From: Gymnopus androsaceus JB14
Taxonomy: Eukaryota; Basidiomycota; Agaricomycetes; Agaricales; Omphalotaceae
Direction: 5' to 3'
Assembly (NCBI GenBank): GCA_009733575.1
Contig: ML769512.1
Coordinates: forward strand, 119,112 to 183,111
Length of the DNA: 64,000 bases
Part shown: one piece after another, positions 22,080 to 33,116 of the stretch
Position numbering within the stretch: position 1 is the stretch's first letter
Layout: each line of letters opens with the position of its first letter
The notes under the pieces: model-generated
What the model was told of the DNA's origin: nothing
Databases searched by the model: none
Seen by the model: only the letters and a program-made list of their open reading frames with translations
Position numbers and translations under genes: made by a program

Positions 22080-22172
22080 ACCCTGAAAAAGTATATTTCC
22101 CTCATATATTGAAAGAATTTATTTCCCAAAATGCTTCAGTCAGACTGAAGCATAATTATTGGCAGTGTGACC
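22080..22172. mobile_element. Solo right end of the 21364-type element
   Basis: GTATATTTCCCTCATATATTG..., GCTTCAGTCAGACTGAAGC and ATTATTGGCAGTGTG repeat the right-end layout of the 639-bp element. A similar end stands at about 28090-28172. Confidence 0.55.
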
Positions 22173-22245
22173 AAATTATGTATACATACTGTGTAAAATG
22201 ACTGGGGTGGCTGCAAGCGCAAAGGGACCTTTTGAAATCAGAAAT

Positions 22246-23920
22246 CATCAGCAAAAATGGTCTGGGCCTTGGATAACCTGAGGACACCTAAGGACTACCT
22301 AGGTCTCCTAGGACACCCAGGACACCCAGGACACCTAGGTCTCCTAGGACACCCAGGACACCCAGGACACCTAGGTCTCCTAGGACACCCAGGACACCCA
22401 GGACACCTAGGTCTCCTAGGACACCCAGGACACCCAGGACACCTAGGTCTCCTAGGACACCCAGGACACCCAGGACACCTAGGTCTCCTAGGACACCCAG
22501 GACACCCAGGACACCTAGGTCTCCTAGGACACCCAGGACACCCAGGACACCTAGGTCTCCTAGGACACCCAGGACACCTAGGTCTCCTAGGACACCCAGG
22601 ACACCCAGGACACCTAGGTCTCCTAGGACACCCAGGACACCCAGGACACCTAGGTCTCCTAGGACACCCAGGACACCCAGGACACCTAGGTCTCCTAGGA
22701 CACCCAGGACACCCAGGACACCTAGGTCTCCTAGGACACCCAGGACACCCAGGACACCTAGGTCTCCTAGGACACCCAGGACACCCAGGACACCTAGGTC
22801 TCCTAGGACACCCAGGACACCCAGGACACCTAGGTCTCCTAGGACACCCAGGACACCCAGGACACCTAGGTCTCCTAGGACACCCAGGACACCCAGGACA
22901 CCTAGGTCTCCTAGGACACCCAGGACACCCAGGACACCTAGGTCTCCTAGGACACCCAGGACACCCAGGACACCTAGGTCTCCTAGGACACCCAGGACAC
23001 CCAGGCTTTCATAAGTCCACCCCCTTATTCCTGGGCTTTTTGAAGGAGTCCTGAGGGAGCCTGAGGGAACCTGAGGAAGCCTAGGGAAGCCTGGGAAGCC
23101 TGAGGCAACTTGAGGTAATCTAGGGATACTTCTGCTGAGTCATACAACCCAAAAAATAATTCTCATACTTTATTATTCAGCTTTATATTTTTGCTCAATT
23201 TCCACATTTATCTTACTGAAACCTTATTGCCTCATTAAACTCATGGATATTTGACTTATTTCAAAGTGAACTTATTTTTTGAGACTCATTAATGTTTTAC
23301 TAGCCTTAACTTATGACTCGGAACACCTCATTTAAGTATTTTTAACTCAAGTTCAAGTAGACTAAGATATTTATCAAGTTAACTGTTACTTTATGATAAA
23401 TCTGATTTGACCCCATCAACAGACTTTTAATTGTACGCAGTCTACAGGTGCCCATGCGGTTTGGCGCTTATTTGGGCGCTTATTTTACGCAATTATACGT
23501 AGATAAATTCCAATCATTGGGGTGTCTACTATTCTTCTAATGATAATTATACACATTATAATTAAATGTACTAGTTCATTGAAGCTATTTAGCTTGTAAT
23601 CCTAGTTCTAGATAAATCTCAGGCTGTCTCAGGCTGTCCCAGGCCATCCCAGGCCATCCCAGGCTTCCTCAGGCTTCTTCAGGCTGCCCCAGGTTCCCTC
23701 AGGTCAGGTTGCACTCAGGTTGCACTCAGGTTGTGCTCAGGCTGCAATGAGGCTCCCTCTGGTGATATCAGGATTTGGGCCAATTCCTAGGTGGCCTAAG
23801 TCACCCTCAAGTGATATCAGGATTTGGGCAAATTCCTAGGTGGCCTAAGTCACCCAGGTTGCCCAGGTCATTTTAGTCTGACCTATAGGTTATCCCAGGC
23901 CCAGACCATTTTTGCTGATG
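22246..23920. mobile_element. Fold-back-type element with minisatellite arms
   Basis: The two ends are inverted copies: CATCAGCAAAAATGGTCTGG at 22246 and its complement ending at 23920, extending to GGATAACCT with one mismatch. Inside the left end is the 36-bp repeat array; inside the right end (about 23620-23890) are degenerate CAGGCTGTCC/CAGGTTGCACT repeats, roughly complementary in character. Inverted ends built from tandem repeats are the hallmark of fold-back (FB/Galileo-like) elements. No protein-coding core is seen between them, so it is non-autonomous. Confidence 0.65.
22299..23005 (+). repeat. 36-bp minisatellite, about 20 copies
   Basis: The unit is CTAGGTCTCCTAGGACACCC followed by AGGACACCCAGGACAC, with an internal 9-bp sub-repeat (GACACCCAG). 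About 18 full units, one shortened to 27 bp and one final partial unit are almost identical. One frame is open and would give [12 protein letters not shown] repeats, but the other two forward frames have TAG in each unit. The openness is a consequence of the period being a multiple of three, not evidence of a protein. Confidence 0.95.
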
Positions 23921-24178
23921 CATATAAATCTCGTAAGTAGTTCCTTCAGGGCCGGCCATTTACACCCTCACTGGCAGAGTTTACTACTGCAGAGCCAGTC
24001 ACTGATTTACATTCAACAGAGGCAATTGCAGCCTCCAATTGAAGCTGTTTCACAATATCTTTACCCTTTGTAGTAGCATATTAGATGAAAATACAAAGTC
24101 AGAGTGCCAAAATCTGCTTATATCTCAGAGGAACCTTGCCTCCATCCTTTACTCATAAGTTGTATAGTTGAGATTCTG

Positions 24179-24880
24179 TAGAGGTGGGCACGAATACATA
24201 CTTGAGTATATTTGTTATTCATGGTACAAATATTTGTCATGTCAAATCCACTATTTATACTCGAGTAGATACTTGAATATTTGTACAGACATATATTCAC
24301 AAATAGATATTCGTGAATAATGAGTATTTTAGGACAAATACTCGAGTATACTTGTGATTAATTAACAACATTACAAATAAAGTAAATATAGGCTCGAACA
24401 TGTAAATAATGATGTTGAAGTACTGTATTAGTGTTTAATAATACTATAGATACAGTCTGTATACATTTCCAAGTACTATTACATGATACAAAATTGTGGC
24501 AGTACTGAGAATTGAACTCTGCTGGTCAGCTATCACAGGAAGGCCTGACCTTAATCCAGAGTTGGCGCCCATAACCACTAAGCCACACAGATTTTATTAC
24601 AGTTACATGTCAATAACATTATATACATATTCAAACATAGCCAAATTAAGTTATATATTGAATGTTTGCTTAAGTAATGAATAACTCACATGCTCATGCT
24701 AACGAGCACGTGATATTGGTGAATATTTGCAAATATTCATGACATTAAACTGACTATTTATACTTGAGTAGGTACTTGTGTAATGAATGTATCTGTCACT
24801 TGTGACTAATTATTCGCAAGTAACAAATGGCAAAATACTCATGAATACTCATGAATATTTGCTATTCGTGCCCATCTCTA
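24179..24880. mobile_element. hAT-type non-autonomous element, 8-bp target duplication
   Basis: Ends are TAGAGGTGGGCACGAATA and its complement TATTCGTGCCCATCTCTA (17 of 18 matching). Flanking octamers AGATTCTG (24171-24178) and AAATTCTG (24881-24888) differ at one base, an 8-bp target duplication. TIRs of the form TAGAG..TGGGCACG with 8-bp duplications are typical of hAT elements. The interior is AT-rich with TACTTGAGTA-type repeats and a tRNA-like stretch; there is no transposase. Confidence 0.8.
24490..24595 (-). other. tRNA-like / SINE-like segment
   Basis: On the minus strand TGGCTTAGTGGTTA resembles a pol III A box and AGTTCAATTCTC a B box, spaced about 60 nt apart with a T-arm-like hairpin around the latter. 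The cloverleaf cannot be closed cleanly, so this is at best a decayed tRNA or the head of a tRNA-derived SINE captured by the hAT element. Confidence 0.35.
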
Positions 24881-25110
24881 AAATTCTGGAACAGAGCATG
24901 TTAAATGAGTCATCCTTAACAAGAGATGTAAAGGTAGTATTGGATACATAATATTTGCACATTGACATGTTGAGAAAGTAGAAGAGTAATACAATCCAGC
25001 ATTGTCTAATGCAGTCCTTGAGACAAGGCAGGCTGTAAGGTTGGGCTGAGTGTGCCAGTAAACCAAGCATCACGGACCACATGGCCAAGGTTGGATGCCC
25101 ATGCAAATGC

Positions 25111-25292
25111 ATGAGCAAGGCCAGGCTAACCCTGCATCAAAGACAATGATGCAAGCCAGCAAGAGGGAGTGGTGGGTGGGCAGAAACTGGCAGTTGAGCA
25201 ATGAGCAAGGCCAGGCTAACCCTGCATCAAAGACAATGATGCAAGCCAGCAAGAGGGAGCGGTGGGTGGGGCAGAAAACTGGCAGTTGAGCA
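25111..25292. repeat. Tandem duplication, about 90 bp x 2
   Basis: ATGAGCAAGGCCAGGCTAACC through GGCAGTTGAGCA is repeated head to tail, with a third partial start at 25293. A wider unit (about 25005-25105) recurs at about 25408-25500, so the region has grown by several nested duplications. Confidence 0.85.
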
Positions 25293-27118
25293 ATGAGCAA
25301 GGCCAACAAAGAATTTACTGACAATGTAGTTGGTAAGCAAAAGCATGAGTAACTCAGTCTGCTTGCCACTCCGCTGGACATTGATGCTGGATGTTTCTCA
25401 TTCCAGCATCATCTAATGCAGTCCTTGAGACAAGGCAGGCTGTAAGGTTGGGCTGAGTGTGCCAGTGAGCTGGGCATCATGGACCACGTGGCCAAGGTCG
25501 GACACACACCCAACTCAGAGCCACAGGCAACCCACAGCCAACCACTGCCAAGCCCAACCCAAAAGCCAAGTGGCAAGGAAACTGACATGAACAAATGTTA
25601 AAATCTATTTGGGGCATCTAATATAAGCAGTAGCACATGAAGATATAATATTTAATTGTTATAATGTAAGCTGGGATTGGCAATAGAGGTAGCAAAAGTA
25701 CAATTCACTCTCACTTGTTGCAGTGAGAGTAGTCAGCCGCACCATGGGTGAGGGCTCCACAGACAGAGCAACCATAGAAATAAGCACACATGGGCAAGGA
25801 ACACTTGCTACTACCAGCAAACTTGTAGCAGACAGGCACACCTGTAGTGGAGACCAAGGTCTTCTTACCAGTATTGTTGATATTGGTGATCTGGAAGGGC
25901 ACTCTCCCTGTGACAGTCTTTGGTGCAGCACAACTGTCAGGCAAATGTCCATAGGTGCCACAATGGAAACAGAGTGATTCGGCTTTCTTCAAGGATTCAG
26001 TGTTTCCACTGATGGCAGAGAAGGTTTGCTTCAAGGATGCTATGGAAGCAGCATGGATTTGCTCCTGCACAACCAAAAGCCTTATCTGGTCCAAAATGCT
26101 GAAATCAATCTTGTTGTCATCTGCAATCCAGCACTGAGTTTTGATGCAATATTCCAGGCCTATGGTGAAACCAAACTCCCCTGACAGGTATGAAACGTTC
26201 TTGTGGTGCTGCCTCCAGCAAGCACCAAGAGCTTTGCCATGATAGGTGGCAATGTGTTCCTTAATAGTCCTGGAGATGGAAGGGTACTCTACAGTGGAAA
26301 TGGTGTGTTCATCCCATTTGGTAACAGTGGAAGTAATCTTGCCATCAGACAAGGCCAAGACATACTGGTCCCCACTGTCATCTGTCATGCAGAGAGCATC
26401 CTGAGTGAGCTTGATGTAGCTGATGAACTTGTACCCACGGATAGCCTCATCCACAGCCAGTGGGATAGCTAAACCAGCAAGGCGAAGGCATCAGCCAGAC
26501 AGCCTTGAAGCAAGCAAAAAAATGAAAAGGGGTATGATGGGGGATACCAGCATAGTGTATGGAAGATGTGTGTGAGGAGCAAGGGAGGCTCGGATAAGGA
26601 CTTACAGATGTCAAAAGGAGTGCCTGTGTAGCCATCTTGAACAATGACTTCAACCTTGGAACCCTTTCTGGGACTGCTAGTCTCTAGATGCACCTTTGAT
26701 CCCAGCCTCAAGAGATACAAACCAATTCTCCTGCTGCCGCATGAGTGTATTCCTAAGCTCTTTGATCTCTGCTTCAAGCTCAATCCTTGTTTTTGTGGGA
26801 GCCCCTGATTGCTGTGTGGGATTTGGTGTAGGACCAACTGGGATGGGATTTGGAGCTGGCCCAATGAAGGGACTGTGGTTGTTGGCAGCTGCAGCTTGAG
26901 GGGGTTGCCTATTGGTATTAGTGTCAGCAGGGCCAACAGGGGCTGCTCCAGGCATTGAGCCAACAATGTGGTTGGTAAGCAAAAGTGTTGGTTGAGCAAT
27001 GAGCAAGGCCGACGAAGAATTTACTGACAATGTGGTCAGTAAGCAAAAGTGTGAGTAACTCAGTCTGCTTGCTGCTCCGCTGGATGTTGATGCCAGATGT
27101 TTCTCATTCTGGTATCTG
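25293..27118. mobile_element. Retroelement-like unit between about 120-bp direct repeats
   Basis: A block of about 120 bp (ATGAGCAAGGCC..., AAGAATTTACTGACAATGT, AACTCAGTCTGCTTGC, CTCCGCTGGA, GATGTTTCTCATTC) occurs at 25293-25410 and 26998-27118 in the same orientation and flanks the gag-like gene. No reverse transcriptase, integrase or tyrosine recombinase is present, so the element is internally deleted or non-autonomous. Confidence 0.5.
25711..26955 (-). CDS. Gag-like zinc-knuckle protein of a retroelement, probably frameshifted
   Basis: Two exons on the minus strand: upstream exon to 26606 and downstream exon 26468-25711, across an intron with GTAAGT...TTTAG, in phase. The upstream part has a Pro/Asn-rich stretch (from about 26955), then a short coiled coil (RIELEAEIKELRNTLMRQQ). 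The downstream part has a CCHC zinc knuckle (CFHCGTYGHLPDSC: C-x2-C-x4-H-x4-C) and a following Cys/His cluster (CYKF...CSLPMCAYFYGCSVCG). This order is familiar from gag-like proteins of tyrosine-recombinase or LTR retroelements in Agaricomycetes. Near 26680 the frame of the coiled coil and that leading to VHLETSS differ, so an indel probably disrupts it. Confidence 0.6.
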
Positions 27119-27560
27119 ATACAAGTAATAGGCTGGCATGCTACATCCAATCAGACCTAACAGACCAATCCCAATTAGGCAGCTCTTAAAATATAACAGG
27201 TAATAAAAAGTCTCCTTGAAATTTTGCTTCCACTTTCCCAAGCCCTCTATCACGCTGAAAGTACAAAATTATCTGCTCAAATGAAAAACAGTCTGATTAA
27301 GAACTTTTTGGATGAAACATTGCTCATTAGTGAATTTTTGAGTGAAAACTGATTGTTCAGCTTGACTGAAATGGAATTTCAGTTAAGCTGAATGATTAAT
27401 TTTTACTCAAAAATTCACTAATGAGCAATATTCTGACTGAAAAGTTCTTAATTGGTCTATTTTTCTTTCGAGTGGATTTTTTTGTATTTGTGATGTGTAT
27501 TGAGGTATCTCATATTACAACCTGGTTACCAAGCTAGGGTATTGTAGTAGAAAGTAATTT
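27118..27560. repeat. Second copy of the 21.25-22.09 kb host repeat
   Basis: GTAATAGGCTGG, GGACCAATCCCAATTAGG-like, AATAAAAAGTCTCC, ATTTTGCTTCCACTTTCCCA, AGCCCTCTAT and TGAGGTATCTCATATTACA occur in the same order at 21255-22070. Copy 1 carries the 639-bp element at the CTT site; copy 2 carries a 247-bp element at the TAT site. Each copy provides the empty site for the other. Confidence 0.85.
27251..27497. mobile_element. CACTA-like MITE, 3-bp target duplication TAT
   Basis: Ends CACGCTGAAAGTACAAAA and (complement) CACATCACAAATACAAAA, with long imperfect inverted arms meeting near 27375. TAT flanks both sides (27248-27250, 27498-27500). The empty site CCCTCTATTGAGG is seen at about 22020-22032. 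It shares arms with the 286-bp element at 29840-30125. Confidence 0.8.
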
Positions 27561-28556
27561 TTTTTTACTGCCCAAGAAGGAAATAAATTCAGATTGATTG
27601 AAGGTCAAACTTTCTGTAAACATCCAAAATGATATTTTTTGCACAGGTTCTAAAGCAATCAACTTCAGCTGACCTGAAAATATAAATTACCAAAGCTGTC
27701 CAAATGATTTCCTGAAATGAATGCTGAAATGGTGGCCACTATCACTTCAGCAGTTCTGGATTGGAATACTTCAGCTGGCTTCCGTAATTTATGTTTTCAG
27801 GTCCCATCCAAAAAAAGTCATTTTGCAAACATGCGCAAAGTCCAAACTTCATTTGGTTTGAAATTAGTTCCTTCTAAAGTAGAGCTTATTAGCAGCACAT
27901 TGTGAAGTACTTTGACTGAATGGAAAAAATGCCAAGCTTTTACCAAAAATAAAAACCACACATATTGATTCTCGCTGGGCTGCCACTTCATTTGCAGGCT
28001 GAGATTATATTAAGAATAATTGCAGATTGTTTTGTGGAGCTGCTAATAAGCTCTAGTCCTAAGAAATATCTATTTTCTATAGAACCTTGAAAAAGTACAT
28101 CTCCGTTATATATTGAATCAAATTATTTTGCACAATGCTCAGTTGGTCTGAAGCATACTTATTGGCAGTGTGAGTACTTACTAGAATAGCTGACTCCTAC
28201 AGTAGAGTGCTCTGTAATCTTATTGCTGGACTTTCAAATCCTGAAGATGGATTAAAGGGCCCACATGGGTGGGCAAATAAATTTCACACATGGGAAGACT
28301 AAAGCTGGAGCATACAGTGAGAGTGGGTGGGTAAGCGAGGATTTAAGCAGATAATTCAATGATAGTGAGAGTCAAAAGAACAAAGGTAATAGGTGCTGAA
28401 CTAGCGCCAGCTCCGTTGACTTTATCTCAGAGAATCAAGGGAAAACGGTGATTGTAACATCATCAATATACAAGTCTTCTACCCTCCTATTGCTATTGCT
28501 TCTGTTGGCCATTAGATGTGCACTGAGTTTGTCAGGAGTCGCTTTAGTGAAAAGAT
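27561..28556. other. AT-rich transposon debris
   Basis: No gene. An element end of the 21364 family (ATTGGCAGTGTG) stands at about 28161-28172 after GTCTGAAGCATAC. The rest resembles old, diverged repeat sequence. Confidence 0.5.
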
Positions 28557-30427
28557 TCACCCCAGCAGATTGAGTTATTATTGGTTGTAATTCTGCAGGA
28601 AATTTGCAAAGTAAAATTTACACATGACCCTATACATTCTTGTGCAAGAAAGGAAATCTTTCTCATTGGTAAAAGAACCTGAGAAAAATGTCCTTTTTTG
28701 CTATAAATCTTGCCCAAAAAAATTGAGAGCTTTTTCTGAGGATACAAAAGGGCAATCTCATAGGAAATTGCTTTCCTTTCACATTTGTGAAAGATGCTGT
28801 GAAATTTTGTCTTTTTTGTTATGAATCTCCCTCGTAAAACAATGGCACTTTTTCTGATGGTAACGAAGACCAATTTCATGGTAAATTTACCTCCTTTCAC
28901 ACTAGTGAAAGAATGTGGGAAAGATGACCTTTTTCGCCAGAAATGTCGGCAGTAATTTGCTTCCTTTCCCATCAGAAAAAGATCACAAATCATTGTTCTT
29001 TCACATAATCTTTTTCAAGGGAGGGCGGCAGGTGGATCCCATGCTGCCCTCCCCCCAGGGTGGAATTTGGGCAGAATTCAGGCAGAATTCAGGGCAGATT
29101 GAAGGGCTGACAAATTGTCCACTGAAGCAATGCTACACTGACAGCCAAAATTGATGCTCCCCCCCATGACCTACTGAATTGCCAGATCTTATTCAGTTGC
29201 CATTCAGTACCCAATTTTGGCTGCCAGTGTAGATGCCCCAGATTGGTGATACTTTCTCCCATTTTTGATCATTGTGCATTCGAGTTCGGCAGGTGATGAA
29301 GGAAAAGTATATATGTTACTGTACCTATAAATTTCGCTTTCTTTGAGGTCGCGTGTAGTTATAGCTTGATGTGATATATATTGAGGCCTGTGCCATCATT
29401 TGCAGATGTAGCAAAATAGTAGCCAAAAACCAAAGTAAAGGGATGAAGGGATGAAGGAAGACTTGATTACTTAGGGGAGGCAAAGAATACGTATGCGAGG
29501 ATCAAAATGGGAGAAAGTATCACCCATCCAATGTCTTTGGGGCACCTAGCATTGCTTCGGGTCAGCATATGGAGTGCAAAATGGACAATTTGTCAGCCCT
29601 TCAATTTGCCCCAAATTCTGGGCAATCTGCTGCCTTGGGGGAGGGCAACATGGCTACCCTCCTGCCGCTCTCCCCTCAAAAAAGATCATGTGAAAGAACA
29701 ATGATTTTGTGATCTTTTTCTGATGGGAAAGGAAGCAAATTACTGCCAACATTTCTGGCAAAAAAGGTCATCTTTCCCACATTCTTTCACCAGTGTGAAA
29801 GGAGGTAAATTTACCATGAAATTGGTTTTCTTTACCATCCATGCCAAAAGTACAAAAAAATCTGCTTGAGAGAAAAATTGATGGATTGAGAACTTTTCGG
29901 TCAAAATATCGCTCATTAGTGAATTTTTGAGTGAAGATTAATCATTCAGCTCAACCGAGATGGGATTTCTTGACTGAATGATCATCTTTCAGTTGGAAGT
30001 TCCATTTCAGTCAAGCTGAATGATTAGTTTTCACTCAAAATTTCACTAATGAGTGATTTTTTGTACAAAAAGTTCTTAATCAGTCTGTTTTTCATTCGAG
30101 CGGATTTTTTTGTACTTCTGGCGTGATCAGAAAAAGTGGCATTGTTTTACGAGGGAGATTCATCACGAAAAAGACAAAATTTCTCAGCATCTTTCACAAA
30201 TGTGAAAGGAAAGCAATTTCCTACGAGATTGCCCTTTTTTATCCTCAGAAAAAGCTCTCAATTTTTTCGGGCGAGATTTATAGCGAAAAAGGACATTTTT
30301 CTCGGGTTGGTTTACCAATGAGAAAGATTTCCTTTCTCGCACGAGAATGTATAGGAAAAAGTGTGAATTTTACTTTTCAAATTTCCTACAGAATTACAAC
30401 CGATAATAACTCAATCTGCCGAGGTGA
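28557..30427. mobile_element. 1.9-kb palindromic (fold-back) element
   Basis: The left end TCACCCCAGCAGATTGAGTT and right end AACTCAATCTGCCGAGGTGA are inverted, and complementarity continues inward past CATTTGTGAAAGG, ATCAGAAAAAGTGCCATT, GGAGGTAAATTTACCATGAAAT, GGGCGGCAGG, and ATTTTGATC to near 29280/29490. The right arm is interrupted by the 286-bp MITE. No coding capacity is evident. Copy B of the BCP1 segment begins right after it. Confidence 0.8.
29840..30125. mobile_element. 286-bp CACTA-like MITE nested in the palindrome
   Basis: Ends CATGCCAAAAGTACAAAAAA and (complement) CACGCCAGAAGTACAAAAAA, inverted for over 100 bp. ATC flanks both sides (29837-29839, 30126-30128). The intact site is present in the opposite arm at about 28850-28865 in complement. 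Same family as 27251-27497. Confidence 0.85.
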
Positions 30428-30469
30428 TTGTACACGAGAGCAAAGGCATCATTGTTCTATAGCGAAACA

Positions 30470-31083
30470 TCCGAAATCCGCTTCTTCACCTGCGTTACAA
30501 GCGTCCCTCCAACAACTCGTTTCCCAGACAGAAAATCACGTCGGACTTGTTTTGTGTGAACGACTGGTCAACATGTCTGTTCAGGTTGTTCCGCATATGT
30601 ATCGTATGCTGAAGGATGAGTTGGAGGCGGAGAGTGCGGTGCGTCTTAAACTCATCTCGCTCCTCAACATTCTCATCCCAACTCCAGGGCAATACCTTCA
30701 AATTTAGCCATCTAATCATCTTATCACGAACGTATCATCTCTCTATGAAAGAAGAGTCATACCTCACGAATATCAAATCTGATTCTGCATCTGGACCATC
30801 CAGTAAAAAGAAAAAGAAGATGAAAAATGCTACTGCCAATGCAGGTGTTCCGTCGACGTCTCGGCCTGCAGGTGGTATATATTCATTTCATCCCGAGGAT
30901 GAATGTGTTAAGCAGATACGATTTGCTTCGTTCCTGTTGACTTCTGCACTCACTAACTTTTGTTATTTCCAGTCATCGACACATACTCTCGACTACCCCT
31001 TCACCTCCGCTCCACCCGAGCCCCGAGACCAGGAATCCTTTGGTCTGGATACCCGTGGTCGCTTGATGCTAGTTCCCTTCTAG
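30470..31083 (+). pseudogene. BCP1 copy B, 5'-truncated with in-frame stop
   Basis: Begins inside exon 3 (from the ATCCGCTTCTTCACCTGCG block), so exons 1, 2 and part of 3 are absent. Exons 3-5 otherwise match copy A closely. Exon 5 keeps the four-C run and so stays in frame through DYPFTSAPPEPRDQ and LDTRGRLMLVPF, but then has TAG (31081-31083) where copy A has GAG. It cannot encode a functional protein, but it shows the original frame lost in copy A. Confidence 0.85.
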
Positions 31084-31229
31084 AGATTTGGGGAGATGGT
31101 GCAGAGTATGGGAACGGTGTATGTTTGAGGTAGTGCGGGGTATGTAGGGACGGGTGGTTGGTTGGCTAGAGTCGATAGTGGATGGTATAGTCGATGTAAG
31201 TATTGACAATTAATAACATAACCACAACT

Positions 31230-31965
31230 TCCAACATCTCTGAATCCGTCTGCGTCTGCACTATTGATCTTCGCTGATACTTACGCCGGGGAGATGGACC
31301 GTGGCACTCCAAGATACCTCGAAGCCAATCTTAAACGGCCAGGTCAAAGCTCTCAGCCAATGAATACGCAGAGACCTGAAGAAGCGGATGTTGAGCTGAT
31401 GCCAGTGTGTAGTATAACACGCATATTCATTGCATTCATCTCGATGAGAACGGGAACGAACGAATATGATTTTGCCAGGTCATATGAATAGACTGCCCTC
31501 ACGTCCTGGATGACCATAAGTATTCTGGATCGATTCGACCTATGAACCTTGTTGCTATATGCCTTGCCGTCGTGCTCGGCAACTCAGAGCAACAATTATC
31601 GAGGAAGCTGATTTTGAGGATTTTTCGAACCAACAGGCGAGCTCGTATCGATATTATTTCTGAACTCGGACAAAACTGCGAATGATTTACTGGAGAAAAA
31701 GTCAAAGATATATTCTGATCGTACGCATAGTACCATGGTTGATCCGTAGGTCTTCGATTCTCCACTGAATCTGCATCGTTTTGACTCATCTGTTTTGTAG
31801 AACAGGATTGTCCTTCAACGTTCAGAAGCTTCAACAACGGGGCCTCCGATCACACTAACAATTTGCGGGTACATCCATCCTTTACGATTTCCCTGCATCA
31901 TCAAGCCCCGCTCGGTGGAATCTATCGCTATTGTAGAGAAGGCCACGGATATATAGAGTATGTAG
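31230..31965 (+). pseudogene. P450 relic, copy B
   Basis: Same arrangement of 5' flank, short exon-1 and exon-2 remnants, AACAGGATTGTCCTTCAA and last-exon block as in copy A, with the same internal deletion. It retains more of exon 2 (TATTATTTCTGAACTCGG...GCGAATGATTTACTGGAGAAAA) than copy A does. Confidence 0.75.
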
Positions 31966-32045
31966 CGTGAATTGTGTTTCGTAGAACGAGAGATCGATGT
32001 TAAACTGAGATAGTATTCAAATTACATGGAATTATTATCCTGATT

Positions 32046-32977
32046 TTATTCAATAACCCATCCATAGCGTGCCCACTCGCTCTTTGTCTCCGCTGACAGG
32101 CTACTCTTTTGATCAACAGCACATTCGTACTTAAGCTCGCCATCAACCAGGAGTCTAACGACTCTAACTCGACCGGACAAAGCTCTACTCGAACAGAGCA
32201 AGCCCAGGTATTCGCCCAGGCTTCGTTCCGTGTCTTCCACCAATTTAGTGGGCACTACATAGTGTTGGCCATCATAAGGATTGGTGAACTGTCGTTCCGC
32301 CGCCAATGATTTCCACAGACAAGGTGTCTATATTCCATAAAGTTTTGGCATCCGAGTCCGAAGATGGATGATCCCCAAGTCTGCAAGCCCGCTGGTCCTT
32401 GTAGTCAGAAATTTCGCGAGCATGCTGAACAAATTTCGCGTGAGGGGAGCGGAACCTCCATCACCCACCACCAAAAGTTGTTCTCGCATTGAATCCTGAA
32501 CGAAAACGATGGAAGGTTCTTGCATTTCGAGTGTGACAACAGGGAGGAAGTCTGAGTAGAGATTGGTCGAAGGTTTGGAACAATATATGTGCATATGGGA
32601 AGCACAACCCATTCCGCCCATATCTCCTCATGGAGAATCCGATATGGTCGATGTTCGAGAATGATAAGATCAAGCTCGAAAGAGACACCGTCCTGCCTGT
32701 CAATAGACTCGAGCATCTCTTCGTAAACTTGTCGGCAGGAGTACATGAGGCCGAAACAGGTACCTCGATTGAGCGGGAGTCGCCATCTCACCCGGTTTGA
32801 GAATGGGTAGATTCCTGCCACTGGGGTCAAGCTAGAGGCATCTACGTCTACGATATGGAGGAAGAGACTCGGGAGGTTTTCCAATGACGGTGAAGCGCAA
32901 AGTATCATCCATAGATCTGATCTCGAAGTTCGCGTGCAAGCTGGAGAAATGTAGAAAGGACTATGGCGGTTGGCCAT
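32046..32977 (-). pseudogene. Frameshifted copy of the 15040-15960 hypothetical gene
   Basis: Aligns along its whole length with the intact gene in copy A, including SCR(Q)VYEEMLESIDRQ, EEIWAEWVVLPICTYIVPNL and the C-terminal YGWVIE. Several small indels (near 32285, 32360, 32460-32475, 32540 and the region corresponding to the start near 32960) put the parts in different frames. Confidence 0.85.
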
Positions 32978-33116
32978 TCTTGTGCGTAAATTTCGAGTGG
33001 GAAGTACCAGGAAGGTCTAGAGAAAACATAGCACGGGACGCACTGCCATGACTATGATATCCGGTCGTATCAGAAGGTAGCTGGGTAACCAAGTTGCGTC
33101 AGTGACTAGTCCAATG

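Noticed and set aside
22299..23005. CRISPR array
   Set aside because: The units are contiguous with no unique spacers and the genome is eukaryotic; it is a minisatellite.
22257..23054. 265-residue frame with [12 protein letters not shown] repeats as a collagen-like protein
   Set aside because: The frame exists only because the 36-bp unit is a multiple of three and one frame lacks stops. It starts inside a transposon end, has no splice or promoter context, and the repeat is homogeneous at the DNA level including third positions.
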